Part shown: in pieces, positions 47,239-57,910 of the stretch
Layout: every line of letters starts with the position of its first letter
Numbering within the stretch: the first letter of the stretch is position 1
Assembly: GCA_036925085.1 (NCBI GenBank)
Contig: JAUPFP010000005.1
Location: forward strand, 4,803,383 to 4,867,382
Reading direction: 5' to 3'
Source: Brachycybe producta
Taxonomy: Eukaryota; Arthropoda; Diplopoda; Playtdesmida; Andrognathidae
Length of the DNA stretch: 64,000 bases
Notes under the pieces: model-generated
Databases searched by the model: none
The model's input: only the letters and a program-made list of their open reading frames with translations
What the model was told of the DNA's origin: nothing
Made by a program: the position numbers and the translations under genes

Positions 47239-47455
47239 CACCACAGGCAGTTAGAAATCGGGGAGAACTTCAGTTGGCTCCGTCCTTGTTATGACGACCC
47301 GGCAACTTCTAATTGGTTTGTTGCGTGGTTCGACGTTGAAAAGGGCGGAGCATGTAACGTCATACTACATAAATAACCAACCAATTAGCAGTTGCGTTCG
47401 TCATAACAAAGGGCGGAGCCAACTGAAGTTCTCTCCGATTTCTAACTGCCTGTGT
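47239..47455. repeat. Foldback hairpin with doubled conserved core, different arms
   Basis: The arms ACAGGCAGTTAGAAATCGGG to TTCAGTTGGCTCCG mirror CGGAGCCAACTGAAGTTC to TTTCTAACTGCCTGT. The centre holds CTTCTAATTGGTTTGTTGCG and, inverted, a second CTAATTGGTTGGTTATT with AAGGGCGGAGC words. Confidence 0.7.
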
Positions 47456-47489
47456 TAACACCAGTTCAACCATTTTGAAAACATGTTTA

Positions 47490-47872
47490 TACCATGCCCA
47501 ACAGCTGATTTTCAAACTCTAGATAACCATTCTTGTCTTTCAGAAGAGCAAAGTTAAAAAGAAACTAGAAAGTGTTTTAGAAACTAGAAATGTAGCTCAA
47601 TCACCTAAGGGTATATGTATGTTAATATTCTCTGCTAAGCATTGGTTGCTTAATATTGTGTCATTTTCAAACTCACAGAGGGGGGGGGGGAAAGTTTATT
47701 TTGAAAGGTATCCATCCACATGTAAGAATATATTCTGAAATAGTTGAGCTACCGCCTTTCAAGTTTCTAAAACACACTGAAGTTTCTTTTCATTTAGCAG
47801 TTGAAAGACAAGAATAATCAAGACTTCGAGAGGCCGCGTTTACACTCTTTAAAACCACCTTAATAGGGAGAC
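47490..47872. mobile_element. Foldback MITE family with AGAAACTAGAA arms, copy 4 of 4
   Basis: CTTTCAGAAGAGCAAAG, GTTTTAGAAACTAGAA and the mirrored right arm. A poly-G run lies at 47681-47690 in the loop. Confidence 0.75.
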
Positions 47873-49664
47873 GCACACAAATTAATAGTATATAGGCCTA
47901 TACCATATGAAAAAAAAAAGATACACCCTGGAAAACAAGCTCAACTTTTATGGATCCAATAGATCTACATAAAGAAAACAACAATAAAACGGATTTTTGG
48001 GTGTTTCACATGCAGAAAACACTAACTGAAAATGAAAATGAAAATCGAATTTATGAAATTCAGCTTTTGTTTTCTGCTGATTATTTTTTTTTTCCTACCT
48101 GTAATAAAATAATTATGAAATAATTTCATTTAAAAAGGGGTTACAGACAGATAGTGAAAATACCACATTCTCTAAGTGTAGACAAAAGGAGGGGGTGTGT
48201 TATATGGATTTTTTTTAAGCATTTGAAACTAAAAAGCTCTTCTCTGTTTACCTGTTTGATGTATCATCCGTGGTGGTTTACAGACATTTTTAATGTCCAC
48301 TCCAGATGTTGACACATGCATGTTGTCTTGTACAGTTTGTATTCACTTTGAATTCACTTTCAACTCACTATACATACTTCCAAATACATTTTACAACCAC
48401 TGATTTTTTTTTCTTCCTTATTATGAAGTGGTTAAAACCACTGGTTTCAATTATTATACTGTGGTTAGTGTCCAGTTCTATATTACAAAGGCACTTCGAT
48501 ATTGGTTACAACCCTTTTTTTTTTCCTTCTCATTATAATTACTGATAACTTGTTTTGCTCTCCTACTTTCTATTTTTGATGTCCAAACACTTCTAGCTGA
48601 TGTTGTTATTTGTTGTTTAGTTTGACTTCTGTTTGGCACTCAAGAGTTAGTTGGGGGGTTTTTTTTTTTTTGGAAACCTCAGTCCTTTGAAAAACCTCTG
48701 CAGACTGCGCAGACTCAACCCAAATTTCGTGTTTGTTTTCAATTACACGTTATTTCAGAGTAGAGGTTTTTTCTAAATCTGTGTGAACCCCCGGCCCCCC
48801 CCCCCTCCCTTTGAAATTCCTCCCGTTCTATTTCTCTGAGTGCATAGCCATGTCACGAAACAATTTTGTGTCTATATACATATTTTTTTTTTCTTCTACA
48901 CTTTTATTAGGGATACATAGAAACCTGGATTTATGCCCAAATTAAAAAAAATGTGGAGTTTTTTTTTGTTCCTATGTTTAGAGAGAGAGAGAGAGATACA
49001 ACCCTTTTTAGAGGTCTATTCTACAACTCGAGAATGGTATTGAGATTTTTCAATGTAAAAATTCGACATAAAGGACACACAACTTCCAACAACTATTTTT
49101 TTTTTTTTTTCTTCTTCTTTCTTGTCTATATTATCTTTGCAAATAGAGAAGTTTCTATTTCCGATGCCTCACTGCCCTCGAAAACTATAAATAACAAATG
49201 AATATTTGTGTTGTGGTTATTTCCGCAAATCACATTTTTTTTTTTTGGCTGCTGTTTTTGAAGGCTAGTGAGTATATGTGGTAGAAATCTGAGCAGCTCA
49301 GGGCAATCTGCAGCCGCGGCAGCATCCTCTAGAGCATGCTGCGGCAGCAATCTCATCTAGAGTAGTCTGCAGCCAGTCTCTCCTCCTATTTTTAAACAAT
49401 GGCTTTAAACGCCTGTAAGTAGTGATGCACGAAGGAAGTGTTCGAAAGAAACGGAAAAAAAGGTTGGGAAGGAAGGGAGGAAACACTTTTTTTTTTTGTT
49501 TGAAAGTAAATTAGGGTAGGTTCGATTCTGTTTGGTTAGGTTCCGTTCGGTTCGGATAAGGTTAGGTTAGGATCAGTTAGGTTACCGAAATAAAAGGGTT
49601 TCCAATCTCTCCCAGCCCAACTTTCGTTTCTTTCTAACACTTCCTTTTTACAATAGGGGAGAGC
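47873..49664. other. AT-rich sequence without recognised genes
   Basis: Pyrimidine runs, and a TTAGG-like patch at 49512-49585 (tttggttagg, ggttaggttaggatcagtta). Confidence 0.4.
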
Positions 49665-49985
49665 CAGGGACGTGCTGAGTACAACATTGTTGGTGGGCAC
49701 CATTTTGCATCACCCCTCCTCCTCCCACCAAAACATAGTCCATTTTATGAGTTAATTATTTTTATTAATACATTTTTGAACAGCTTTGGAATTAGAACTT
49801 TAATATTAGAAGAAAAAAAATCATGTTAGAACAAAATATTAGAAAATTCATGAACACTTTCATTTTTTGACAATTTTTACTTTTTTGAATTTATGGGTTT
49901 TTCTGGCCAGGTCCTCGGAAGTCTGTTGGGCCCTCCTGAATTCATTTCAGTGTTTTCAGTGCATCTAGAATTTCTGATTTTTGTT
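49665..49985. repeat. Dispersed repeat with CAGGGACGT end, copy 2
   Basis: Same orientation and order of shared words as 9099-9345, with an extra AT-rich insert of about 70 bp in the middle. Confidence 0.6.
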
Positions 49986-50082
49986 TTTTGACATTTAATC
50001 TTGCTGTAAATATTGCTAATGTGATCGCTGCTTTAAAAACAATTTGTCAGGGTTTCAATTACAGCATGGTGGCGCTGATCAA

Positions 50083-50222
50083 GCGCCAAATTGAATAAGC
50101 GCCAAATTGAACAAACGCTAAATTGAACAAACGCCAATCTGAACTAACGCCAAACTGAATAAAAACCAAATGGAATAAACGCCAAATGGAACAAACGCCA
50201 AACTGAATAACCGCCAAAATTT
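50083..50222. repeat. 16-bp minisatellite, about nine units
   Basis: Consecutive 16-base units vary around acgccaaattgaacaa. The period is exact throughout. Confidence 0.9.
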
Positions 50223-50234
50223 GATAAACACATT

Positions 50235-50304
50235 GTTAGGTTAGGTTAGGTTAGGATTGGTTTGGTTAGGTTAGGTTAGGATTGGTTAGGTTAAGTTAAG
50301 TTAG
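50235..50304. repeat. TTAGG-type telomere-like tract
   Basis: TTAGG units, some drifted to TTTGG or TTAAG, about 13 in all. TTAGG is the arthropod telomere unit. It is embedded between two blocks of the 16-bp minisatellite. Confidence 0.8.
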
Positions 50305-50363
50305 CATGTTCTGTTTGTAAATCTGCACAGTCTGACGTCTATAAAAGCAGAATTTACAAAAAA

Positions 50364-50512
50364 CCTGAATAACCGCCAAACTAAATAAACGCCAAATGGA
50401 ACAAACGCCAAACTGAATAAGCGCCAAATGGAACAAACGCCAAACTGAATAAAAGCCAAAAATTTGGCGGTTATTCAGTTTGGCGTTTGTTCGATTTGGT
50501 GCTTATTCAGTC
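50364..50512. repeat. 16-bp minisatellite second block plus inverted block
   Basis: About six units in the first orientation run to 50459, then three units in the opposite orientation (ggcggttattcagttt...). The junction aaaaattt is a potential cruciform. Confidence 0.85.
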
Positions 50513-51734
50513 GATTACATGTCGATTGCATGTCGATTACATTTAATTTATGTTTAAATGGTACCTACGTAGTGAATTTATAATTTAGTCAATTATAAAC
50601 AAATTTCAATAATGAAATATGGCTGGGGAAGGGGGGTTGATTAGTTGGTGGATTCTATTAACAATTTTTTTTCTCGTTATGATTCAGGTGAGAAAATCTT
50701 AGCACTATTAAATAAACATCACAAATACGAAACACTTCCGAAAAACATTATTTTCTAACTTCTCTCTTGTTAGTCTCAAATTCTGATTGTTTTTAATTTA
50801 AAAAACGGCATTGTTAAAATTGGGCCTTGTGCATCAAAACGTGATGGGGGAATTGGATGTGATTGGGGTAGAATTGGTCAATAAGGACGAAATATTTGGA
50901 ATTGAGTTATTGTGTAATGTTTTCAGTTCATAATTTGGGTTTATTCAGTGAACTTAATTCATGAATTGTGATTCCGAAGCTTGTTTACTTTTTTCTTTGT
51001 GGTTTGTTTTTGAATTCAGTATTTAATGTCTCTTGTAAATATAGTTCTAATAGATGACTGCTATAAAGTGGCCATTAGTTTGTGTGTAAATTAATGCAGA
51101 TCAAAACGGATTTAATTCTCGTTCATATTTACTTCAACCTTTGAGGAATTACTAGTGTGTTAATGAATATTGATATAAAATATCAGGATTTTTACATTTG
51201 GGAAGGGAGTAGTGGTTTATGAATATTTCGTATTCACTGAATGTTTGTCACACATTCATTTGCAATGAATTTAGAAATTAAGACGTTACACTTAAAAATG
51301 GTTACACTTCTGCGTCCACTTTGAACTGCCTAACTTTTGAACGGTGCAGTTCCCACTGGAATTGAAGACATCCCTGCATTCCTGAAGTTCCAAGGAAAGC
51401 ATTTCTTCTAACAGTTCCATTCTAGGACCATTAGTTCTGTTGCAATGAATTTTAGAAGTTAAAATGTTACACTTAAAAATGGTTGCTCTGCTCACGAGGT
51501 GAAAATGTTTCGACCCAATAAACATAATATAAAAAAATGTTGAGGGGCGCCTTCGAACTCGCTCAGTATCATAACCTGTTTGGCGCTCTTGTGCTGTGCA
51601 TGACTTCGCCACCCCCAAGTTCTGGCACTGCCATTTAGTTACAAAAGTAACATGGTAAAATCATTAAGAGCCTAGGTAATCCAGTTTCTCGTGCCCACGA
51701 GACACACGGTCAATTTTGTGTTTCCTAAGTTAAT
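50513..51734. other. Anonymous sequence
   Basis: AAAATGGTT with flanks recurs at 51294 and 51474 (TGCAATGAATTTAGAA-TTAA, GTTACACTTAAAAATGGTT), a direct duplication about 180 bp apart. The reading frame at 51292-51618 (minus) has no known domain. Confidence 0.4.
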
Positions 51735-52135
51735 TAATTCGTTGTAACAACCAAACGCCATGAAGTTGCCTTAATACTTATAGAACATATTAAGGAATAC
51801 AGGTAATTTTTGTAATATCTGAAAGAGGATTTTAAAGAGGCGAATTGTGGCTAGCCAAATGGACTTTTTCTTTGGATTCAATGGTCTTCAACGTGGGTCA
51901 AGAAAATTACCATATTTAAAAATTGTGTAAAATAAGAACGCCTTTGAATATTGCAAAAGACCGCCGCCGTTAATACCTGGCCACAGTATTCAAGAAGAGA
52001 TTACAACTTTAATTATCGTTAAAAAAAACTTAAAGGCAATTAAGGTGGCTAGTCAGAATCAAGACCAAGACATTGCGTCTATGGGGGAGTCGTGCAGCAC
52101 GTTCAAACTTGAGTTGTCTAGGCCGGCTCTTAATG
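51735..52135 (+). repeat. Dispersed repeat, copy 2 (first at 14245)
   Basis: Same blocks as 14245-14655, with a small extra segment (tggctagccaaatggac). It ends just upstream of the SRPRB promoter. Confidence 0.7.
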
Positions 52136-52259
52136 GAAAAAAGAATTATAGTTATTGATTATTTTTGGCAAATTACTTTGTAACAATGGAAAACAGTAAA
52201 AAATACCCTCTTGTTTTAATATTCAAATATCCCGGTGTATTTGAATTGCAGTTGCCGCT

Positions 52260-52495
52260 AACAGTTTATAAATACATGGCGGCGGCCGCCGCCATTTTCT
52301 ATTTACTTTATTATTTTGTGAATTTAAATTAAATATATGGGCGATTCTATACCTGCTGTTTATATTTAAGATTACATTATGTAGATTTTAAGATATAAAA
52401 AATGTCTTTCATTGAAAAAGGTTTTAAATTAATAATTTGTTAGATCGGCGCACTGATGCGGCCGCCGACAGCTAACAGCTGAAAAGAATTTAAAA
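52260..52495 (+). promoter_or_regulatory. Probable SRPRB promoter with palindromic YY1-like sites
   Basis: A GC-rich island in AT-rich surroundings lies just upstream of the SRPRB start. At 52277-52296 a perfect 20-base palindrome reads ATGGCGGCGGCCGCCGCCAT, so both strands carry the GCCGCCAT core recognised by YY1-type zinc-finger proteins. A second GC-rich patch (gcggccgccgacagc) lies at 52457-52471. There is no obvious TATA box close to the start. YY1 sites near the starts of housekeeping genes are well known; their use here is inference. Confidence 0.4.
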
Positions 52496-53753
52496 ATGGC
52501 GTCGTCCACGAAGAGGTTGAGGTCGGAATTACAGTTTTTAGAACCAATTTACGAGAAATTAAAGCATTTTATTGGTGTCGATGATACGGTAGCGACTGGT
52601 ATAATAGTCGGAGCTATTGTTGTGTATTTACAACTAGTAAGTTTGTACATTTCTAAGTGTAATTTTATGCTTTTGCTAATGATATCCATATTGATGATTT
52701 TTATGACGTTGATTGTCACTTTCTCGTTTGTTTCTGATTTCTTTCAGTTTTGTTGCTAATTTTGAGTCGAAGACGCGGCCGTAGACATGCGGTTTTGATT
52801 GTTGATCTCTGCGACGCTGGAAAAACACTCCTTTTCTCTAGAGTTAGTTTTAAATTAGACAAATTACTCTATAATGGTCGGAAAGTTTCTATAGCTAACA
52901 CGTTATCCGAGATTCTTACGTTTTGACATCTTTTTTTTTTTTGTCAGTTGGTTCATCGCGTACACATTGCAACTCATACCTCTATCAAAGAGAACACTGG
53001 TTTCTATAGATCTACGAATGGAAAAGTATTTATTTTCAGGTTTTGTCCTATGTTCTGACACGTAATTGGTTTTTTCGTTTCTTTTTTTAGGTTACGTTGT
53101 TTTTCGCTGATTTACCGGGTTACGATCGGCTTCGCATGCGTTTTCTGAACCAGTACAAAGCTTCGAGCCATGGAATCGTCTTCGTTATCGACAGTTATCA
53201 AAGATGTGGCGGAGTATGAAAGAATGCTTCGTTGTTTTTTTTTTAGAGAGGAAGAAAATTTAATGTCGTTGGTTGCCTGTTTGTAGGTTTCTTTATGGAA
53301 TTTTGAGCGATAAAGACGTTTCTTCAAACGTTTTGATCGCGTGTTACAAGCAAGGTTTGAAATGTCGTTTGTTTTTACTCTTCTTATTTAATTATAGTTA
53401 TTAATTCTCGTTAGTTTTAGACTTTCCTTTGGCTAAATCATCGAATGTAATCAAACGCCTACTCGAAAAGGAAATGTAAGTAGAAATTGATGAATAAAAA
53501 ATGTGTCTGATTTCTTAGTTTTGTTTTCATTTCTTTGTCTTTTAGGAACACTTTTAGACAGACGCAGACGACGCTGCTCGATTCAACTGACAACGGTAAC
53601 AAGAACACGTTCTTAGGAAAACCCGGTAAAGATTTTGAATTCTCTCATGTTCATCGTGTCAAAGTGGAATTTGCCGAATGCTCGGCTTTGATTGATGGTG
53701 GAAAATCGTGCGAATTAAGCGCAATTGAAAAATGGTTGGTGAAGGTATCTTAG
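52496..53753 (+). CDS. SRPRB: Signal recognition particle receptor subunit beta-like gene, seven exons, damaged
   Basis: SRPRB is a membrane-anchored Arf-like GTPase that holds the SRP receptor alpha subunit on the ER for co-translational targeting. Exons seen: 52496-52636 (or -52640), 52748-52842, 52948-53025, 53091-53213, 53287-53354, 53421-53475, 53546-53753, with GT/AG ends. Exon 1 opens with MASSTKRLRSEL and a membrane segment (TGIIVGAIVVYLQL). Exon 2 has SRRRGRRHAVLIV and a P-loop-like DLCDAGKT; exon 3 carries THTSIKENTGFY; exon 4 has ADLPGYDRLRMRFL; exon 5 FLYGILSDKDV and LIACYKQ; exon 6 FPLAKSSNVIKRLLEKE; exon 7 ends with EKWLVKVS and a TAG stop. Oddities: P-loop Gly is Asp, NKxD Asn is Tyr, exon 4 lacks about 17 bases between VIDS and IKDVAE so its phase fails, and the strong exon 1 donor (gtaagt) is out of phase with exon 2, whereas the weak gtttgt four bases on fits. 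AATAAA lies at 53798. Family identity is firm; whether it is functional, a pseudogene or mis-assembled is open. Confidence 0.9.
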
Positions 53754-53797
53754 TACAATCTTTAATAGTACTTGGATTCTTGTTTTTTTTTTCCACA

Positions 53798-53803
53798 AAT
53801 AAA
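53798..53803 (+). terminator. Polyadenylation signal AATAAA of SRPRB
   Basis: A canonical AATAAA lies 45 bases after the SRPRB stop codon, within a plausible 3' UTR distance. No other AATAAA is closer to the stop. Confidence 0.5.
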
Positions 53804-55218
53804 ACTTTCGTTTGTTAATCGTTTGACTGAAAACCTTGATTAACTTATTGGTTAACATTATTTATGCTAGATGGCGTCAGCAATGCTTATAACGGTAAAG
53901 GTGAATCTTTATCATACAGGTTGATAACAATGACATGTCCGTATGCATAATACGTAGCTTAGCTAAGTGCTCTTGTCTATAAAGCTGAGTGTAGCCAATA
54001 GATGGCGCCATCTCTACTGAATTCTTTCCCTGTTGCACCGTGATCCAATAGTTGCCATGGCTGCGAGATTTAAGAACAAAAAAGCCAAATTCGGGATTTG
54101 AAATATATAAAAATTGGAGAGAAAATTGGGAAGGAAAAAAATAAGTGGTTTTGGGGGAAACAATATTCAAAATAAATTATATTGGGGATTGCTTAACTTA
54201 TTCAATGATCAGTATAATTAAATTGAACACCAATATTTTTTCAGTTTTATTTTTTCCTGAAGACTTGATGCTAATCCATGAAAAACGGTTAATATTGGTT
54301 CAATAAATATTAATCCAAGAAGTTTTGTTGGATTAGTTATATATCTTTGTGGACATAGCCTCCTCGCATACTGGACAAACATCATTTTCAAGTAGAAAAC
54401 CTTTTTTTTTTTTTCGGGATTTTAATTTTGAACTGTAATTAGCTTAATTATAGACCAATATTCCAAGGCACTTTTAATTCCTGACATTCTGAAACTTGTT
54501 GTTTTTGGAAAGTTTCCTAATTTCTTTACCCCGATGATTACACAAATAGAACATAGCCTTATAACAGAGATTCAAAGGGTCTCTTTATAACGAGAGATAG
54601 AAATATAGAGTTATATATAAAGTTATAACAAGAGATACGAGTGTAAAAAAGAGATACGATGCCAGTACAGTATGTGTTTTCAAATTATATTTTATATTAA
54701 TTTTAAAATACGTATGCTGTGTTTCTGTGTAGTTTGTTTTACTACTGTTACAAATCTAGTTCTACCCTAACTTACCCTGTTAAAGTTTATGTATCTCTAT
54801 AAAACGGTAATCTGCTAGAACTGCGAAAAAAAAATTCTCTCGAACCGCAGGATTCCGTTTTATCCAAGTTTCCCTGTATTACTACTGTCCGTATTGTTTC
54901 TATAATAAATACATAAAGGAAGTATTTGAATCAATTCCTTTTTTAACCAATCCAAAAAAGCAGGAAATTTGCGTTTAATATACCACATTAATAATTCAAT
55001 ACAAAAACACTTTTTGATATGTAAATTTATACTTTTCGTTTGAGACATTTTTTTTTTACTTGTCCCCGATTTCCAATTGATTATTACAAAGGTAGTAACA
55101 AAAAGGGGAGGTTGGGTGGGAATTGATTTATAAAATTATGAATACTTTTAAGTTTGAGGAATAATAATATTATAAAAAAGGGGGTCAAGGGATGGATGGA
55201 TGGATGGAAAAGGTGGTC
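53804..55218. other. Intergenic region between two convergent genes
   Basis: No further gene recognised. A short repeat echo (gtgtagccaatagatggcgcc) lies at 53989. The 3' UTR of the minus-strand gene probably begins just below 55219. Confidence 0.45.
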
Positions 55219-56888
55219 CTAAAGATATTCCGAAATGAATTTCTTTTGATAAGACGTTTGATGTTGGTTCCTCCTTGTTGATGCAGGGTTGGTTCGATAT
55301 TCGTTTGTCTTTATTGGGGTCGTCGGTAACTGGAATGGACGTATTGGTGACTTCCGCCACGGAAACTCTTGTCTCGGAAGTGCCACTGCACGATACTTCC
55401 AATTGTTATTGTTACTTGAATAGCTGCAGTTATTATTGTTGTTGCTCGGTGCCAGTTGCATACCGTTGGTACTGCTGCTGCTGTTATTACCACCGCCGCA
55501 TTTTGATAATCTGGTCCTCAACAGCAATGGGTTCTTAACGAACTGCCGTTTGAGGACCACATTGTTGTTGTCATTGACATCGGCATCCTCACTATCGAGA
55601 CTATTGGCCGAATGACGTCGAGGGCGAAAAATGTCTTCCACAACTGATCTAGTTTGCATAGTATTTTGGCTGGCCCATCTCACAGGTTTCCTATGAGATG
55701 GACTACGTAATGGTCTGTCCAGCGTCCCATCTTCGCTTAAACCATGATTGAGACGATACAAACTGATGGATGACTCGCTTTTTCCGGATAAAACATAAAC
55801 GACTTCTTTGGGTTCTTCGTCGCATTCGTTTCCATTCAGTAAGTCGAGATCGTTCATCGATAAAGACGCGTTTCGTTGCCTCTTCGTAAGGCTGTGGACG
55901 TTGGCAACATTTGCCGACGGACGTCCGCGTCCTAAAATATCAATACGGCCTCCTTTTGGAGAACGTCTTTGTGGAGATGATCTTCCGTGGTATGATGGCC
56001 TCGCGACCTCTTCCTCTGACTTTAAGGACATTGTCGAGGCTCTACTTGGAGAAGCACTGGATGCAGCTGTCATTTCTGCCGGGTCCTCCCAAAGGACTTC
56101 CCTTCGAGTCGTGGACCTGTTCTCTGCTCTCGGTGATGGACACATCGTGATTCCGGAGCTGGACATGACCGAGATGGGGTTGAACCCACTGTACCCCCTG
56201 TACTGATTATTTGAGGGTGTCGATATCTGTACTGTACACGACGGCGGCCGAGTGAGATGGAACTCGAAGTCGTCACTGGCCGAAGTAGTGAACGAGCTGC
56301 TGTCGTCATCGTCGTCCTCTTCATCGAGGTCGGTGTCCCCTTCTTTGTCGTCGTCGGTAATATCAGCACTTTTTTCGGTCAGTGTTGAGAAACGGTTGGA
56401 CAATGTTGCATAGATGTGTTCCTCTAAGGCATTTTTATTAGTTCTTTTAGCTTTCGAGACTTGTTCCATCATAATCATCATTTCTGTTGGATCGCAATAA
56501 ACGGGTTCGTTAATAATGGTGGTGCCGTTGAGTTTTGCTTCTCTTTCTTTGGCAGCTGCTCTGTATTTGGCTGCCTGGTCTTTCTCGTATTCTTCCTTGC
56601 CAGAATACAAGTTGCTGTCGTTGCATCGAGACGGAGAGTACATGCGAGGATTTCTGCCGTTTATATATTCGACAGAATCTTCCTTTGACGTATTCTCTTT
56701 GATCCATCGAGATTCGGCTCCGAGAAGAATCTTCTTGTCTAATGTGTCACTGCACAAGAAACCATTGACACTGGAATACATGGACAGTGGTTCCAAACGT
56801 GGAAGTGTTGAGCAAGACAGAGATTCTCTTCTGGACATGGTGTCTCCGTCCAATTCAGAACCTAGATAGGCTGTTGCTGGCGATTTTC
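55219..56888 (-). CDS. Last coding exon: long hydrophilic tail of the same probable GPCR
   Basis: This is one uninterrupted 1.67-kb exon. Its acceptor is tttctactttcag just above 56888, and the split Gly codon (G/GA) joins it in phase to the exon at 57739-57910. It encodes about 555 hydrophilic residues ending FISEYL-stop. The apparent start at 56853 is not a real start, because the frame is open back to the splice site. In order it shows: a Ser/Arg-rich start (MSRRESLSCSTLPRLEPL), a charged stretch (KEEYEKDQAAKYRAAAKERE), an acidic run (DLDEEDDDDDSSS), several SPS/SPR-type Ser-Pro motifs suited to phosphorylation, basic patches (RRSPKGGRIDILGRGR), and an Asn/Ser-rich repeat region near the C-terminus. 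No enzyme domain is visible. A very long, disordered cytoplasmic tail fits an orphan GPCR. It is a real coding exon by length, phase and composition; the family is not certain. Confidence 0.8.
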
Positions 56889-57738
56889 CTGAAAGTAGAA
56901 ATGAATTTTCTTTGTTTTAAAAAAAAAGAAATGTCCTTAATATTAATAAATGGGTAGAAGTAATTTCTATGACTTGTTACATTTGAGAAAGGTTACATTT
57001 AATTGCATTGTGGAACAATCTGTAATTATCATTATTGTGTGTGTGAATTTAAGCTGTTAATTATGGGAAAATGTACTATTAATAGCAGGAAATATTTTTT
57101 TTTCTTCTTTCCGTAATTTGAAGGTGGAGACTTGAATTATTGCTTCGTCAGAATAAAGAGCAATTTGCAGATTTCATGTAAAAGTGGATTGCTATAACAG
57201 CTTATTTGCAAAAGTTATTTCTATACTTGCAACATATTCTCTAGTTTCCAGCAGTAAGCCTGACAGTGAATCATAAAGCGGTGAACAGTAATGGCAATAT
57301 TTATGGCAGGATTCACTGCTAGGTGTCCTAGAATCCACTGTTGGTAGTTACAGAACAAACAATTGGAATTTTAACAAGATAACATTTCTAATTAAAATAT
57401 CTGTTTATTATTACTATAATTTATTATTAATAGTTGCAAACGTTTGCTACAAACTCGACCGTGTGTGTTAGACTAGAAGGGACCACTCAGTATGTTGTGT
57501 CTGTTACACAGTATAGCTCTCCATTGTTATGTGTATTTCTCTCTAAAGGTCAGTCGAGATGGGTTAAGTTGTTGTTCGATTGACCGTTGTGTGGACTTAC
57601 TTGTCCATCAGTTTAAATGAAAAGAGACAGTAAGTAAAGGTTGTTCATGGGGGGGAAGTGTTTTATTTTCCTCGCCCCAATCATAAGGTGAAGTTGTAAT
57701 GGTTTTTTTTTATTATTAATTTCTGAAACTGAAATTAC
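56889..57738 (-). other. Intron of the probable GPCR gene
   Basis: The interval between the two in-phase exons, 850 bp, bounded by gt...ag on the minus strand. No repeat family recognised. Confidence 0.75.
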
Positions 57739-57910
57739 CAGTTTTCGAAGTCCTGACGAAAGTGTGAGCAACGGCTGCTCTGTACATTGGGTCAACGGCC
57801 CAGAATAGAAGGGGTAAGAAGAGACCCTCTGCTAGGGCCAAACAGGTAGCCCCACTTTCGAGCCATAGAGGTGGAAAGACGGCAACAAATCGAGCCATGA
57901 TCACCATCAC
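57739..57910 (-). CDS. Penultimate coding exon of a probable GPCR (last membrane segment)
   Basis: This 172-base exon is bounded by a good acceptor (tttcatttcag, just above 57910) and donor (ACTG/gtaattt, just below 57739). It reads in phase 0 at its start and phase 1 at its end. It encodes VMVIMARFVAVFPPLWLESG, then a hydrophobic stretch ending LPLLFWAVDPMYR and a basic, hydrophilic exit. A membrane helix ending in DPMYR looks like the seventh helix of a class A GPCR, where an (N/D)PxxY motif is usual, though here the spacing is one residue short. The pattern PP-W-L...C..A..L.LP...W....YRA.V recalls vertebrate GPR153/GPR162 from memory; this is tentative. It splices in phase to the exon at 55219-56888. 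The upstream exons with helices 1-6 were not found in the window. Confidence 0.6.

Noticed and set aside
51292-51618. 108-residue minus-strand frame
   Set aside because: It spans a local direct duplication, and no splice sites or domain support it.
55275-56869. Plus-strand frames opposite the long exon (e.g. 55808-56206, 56516-56869)
   Set aside because: They are shadows of the 544-codon minus-strand reading frame, which has the consistent splice phase.
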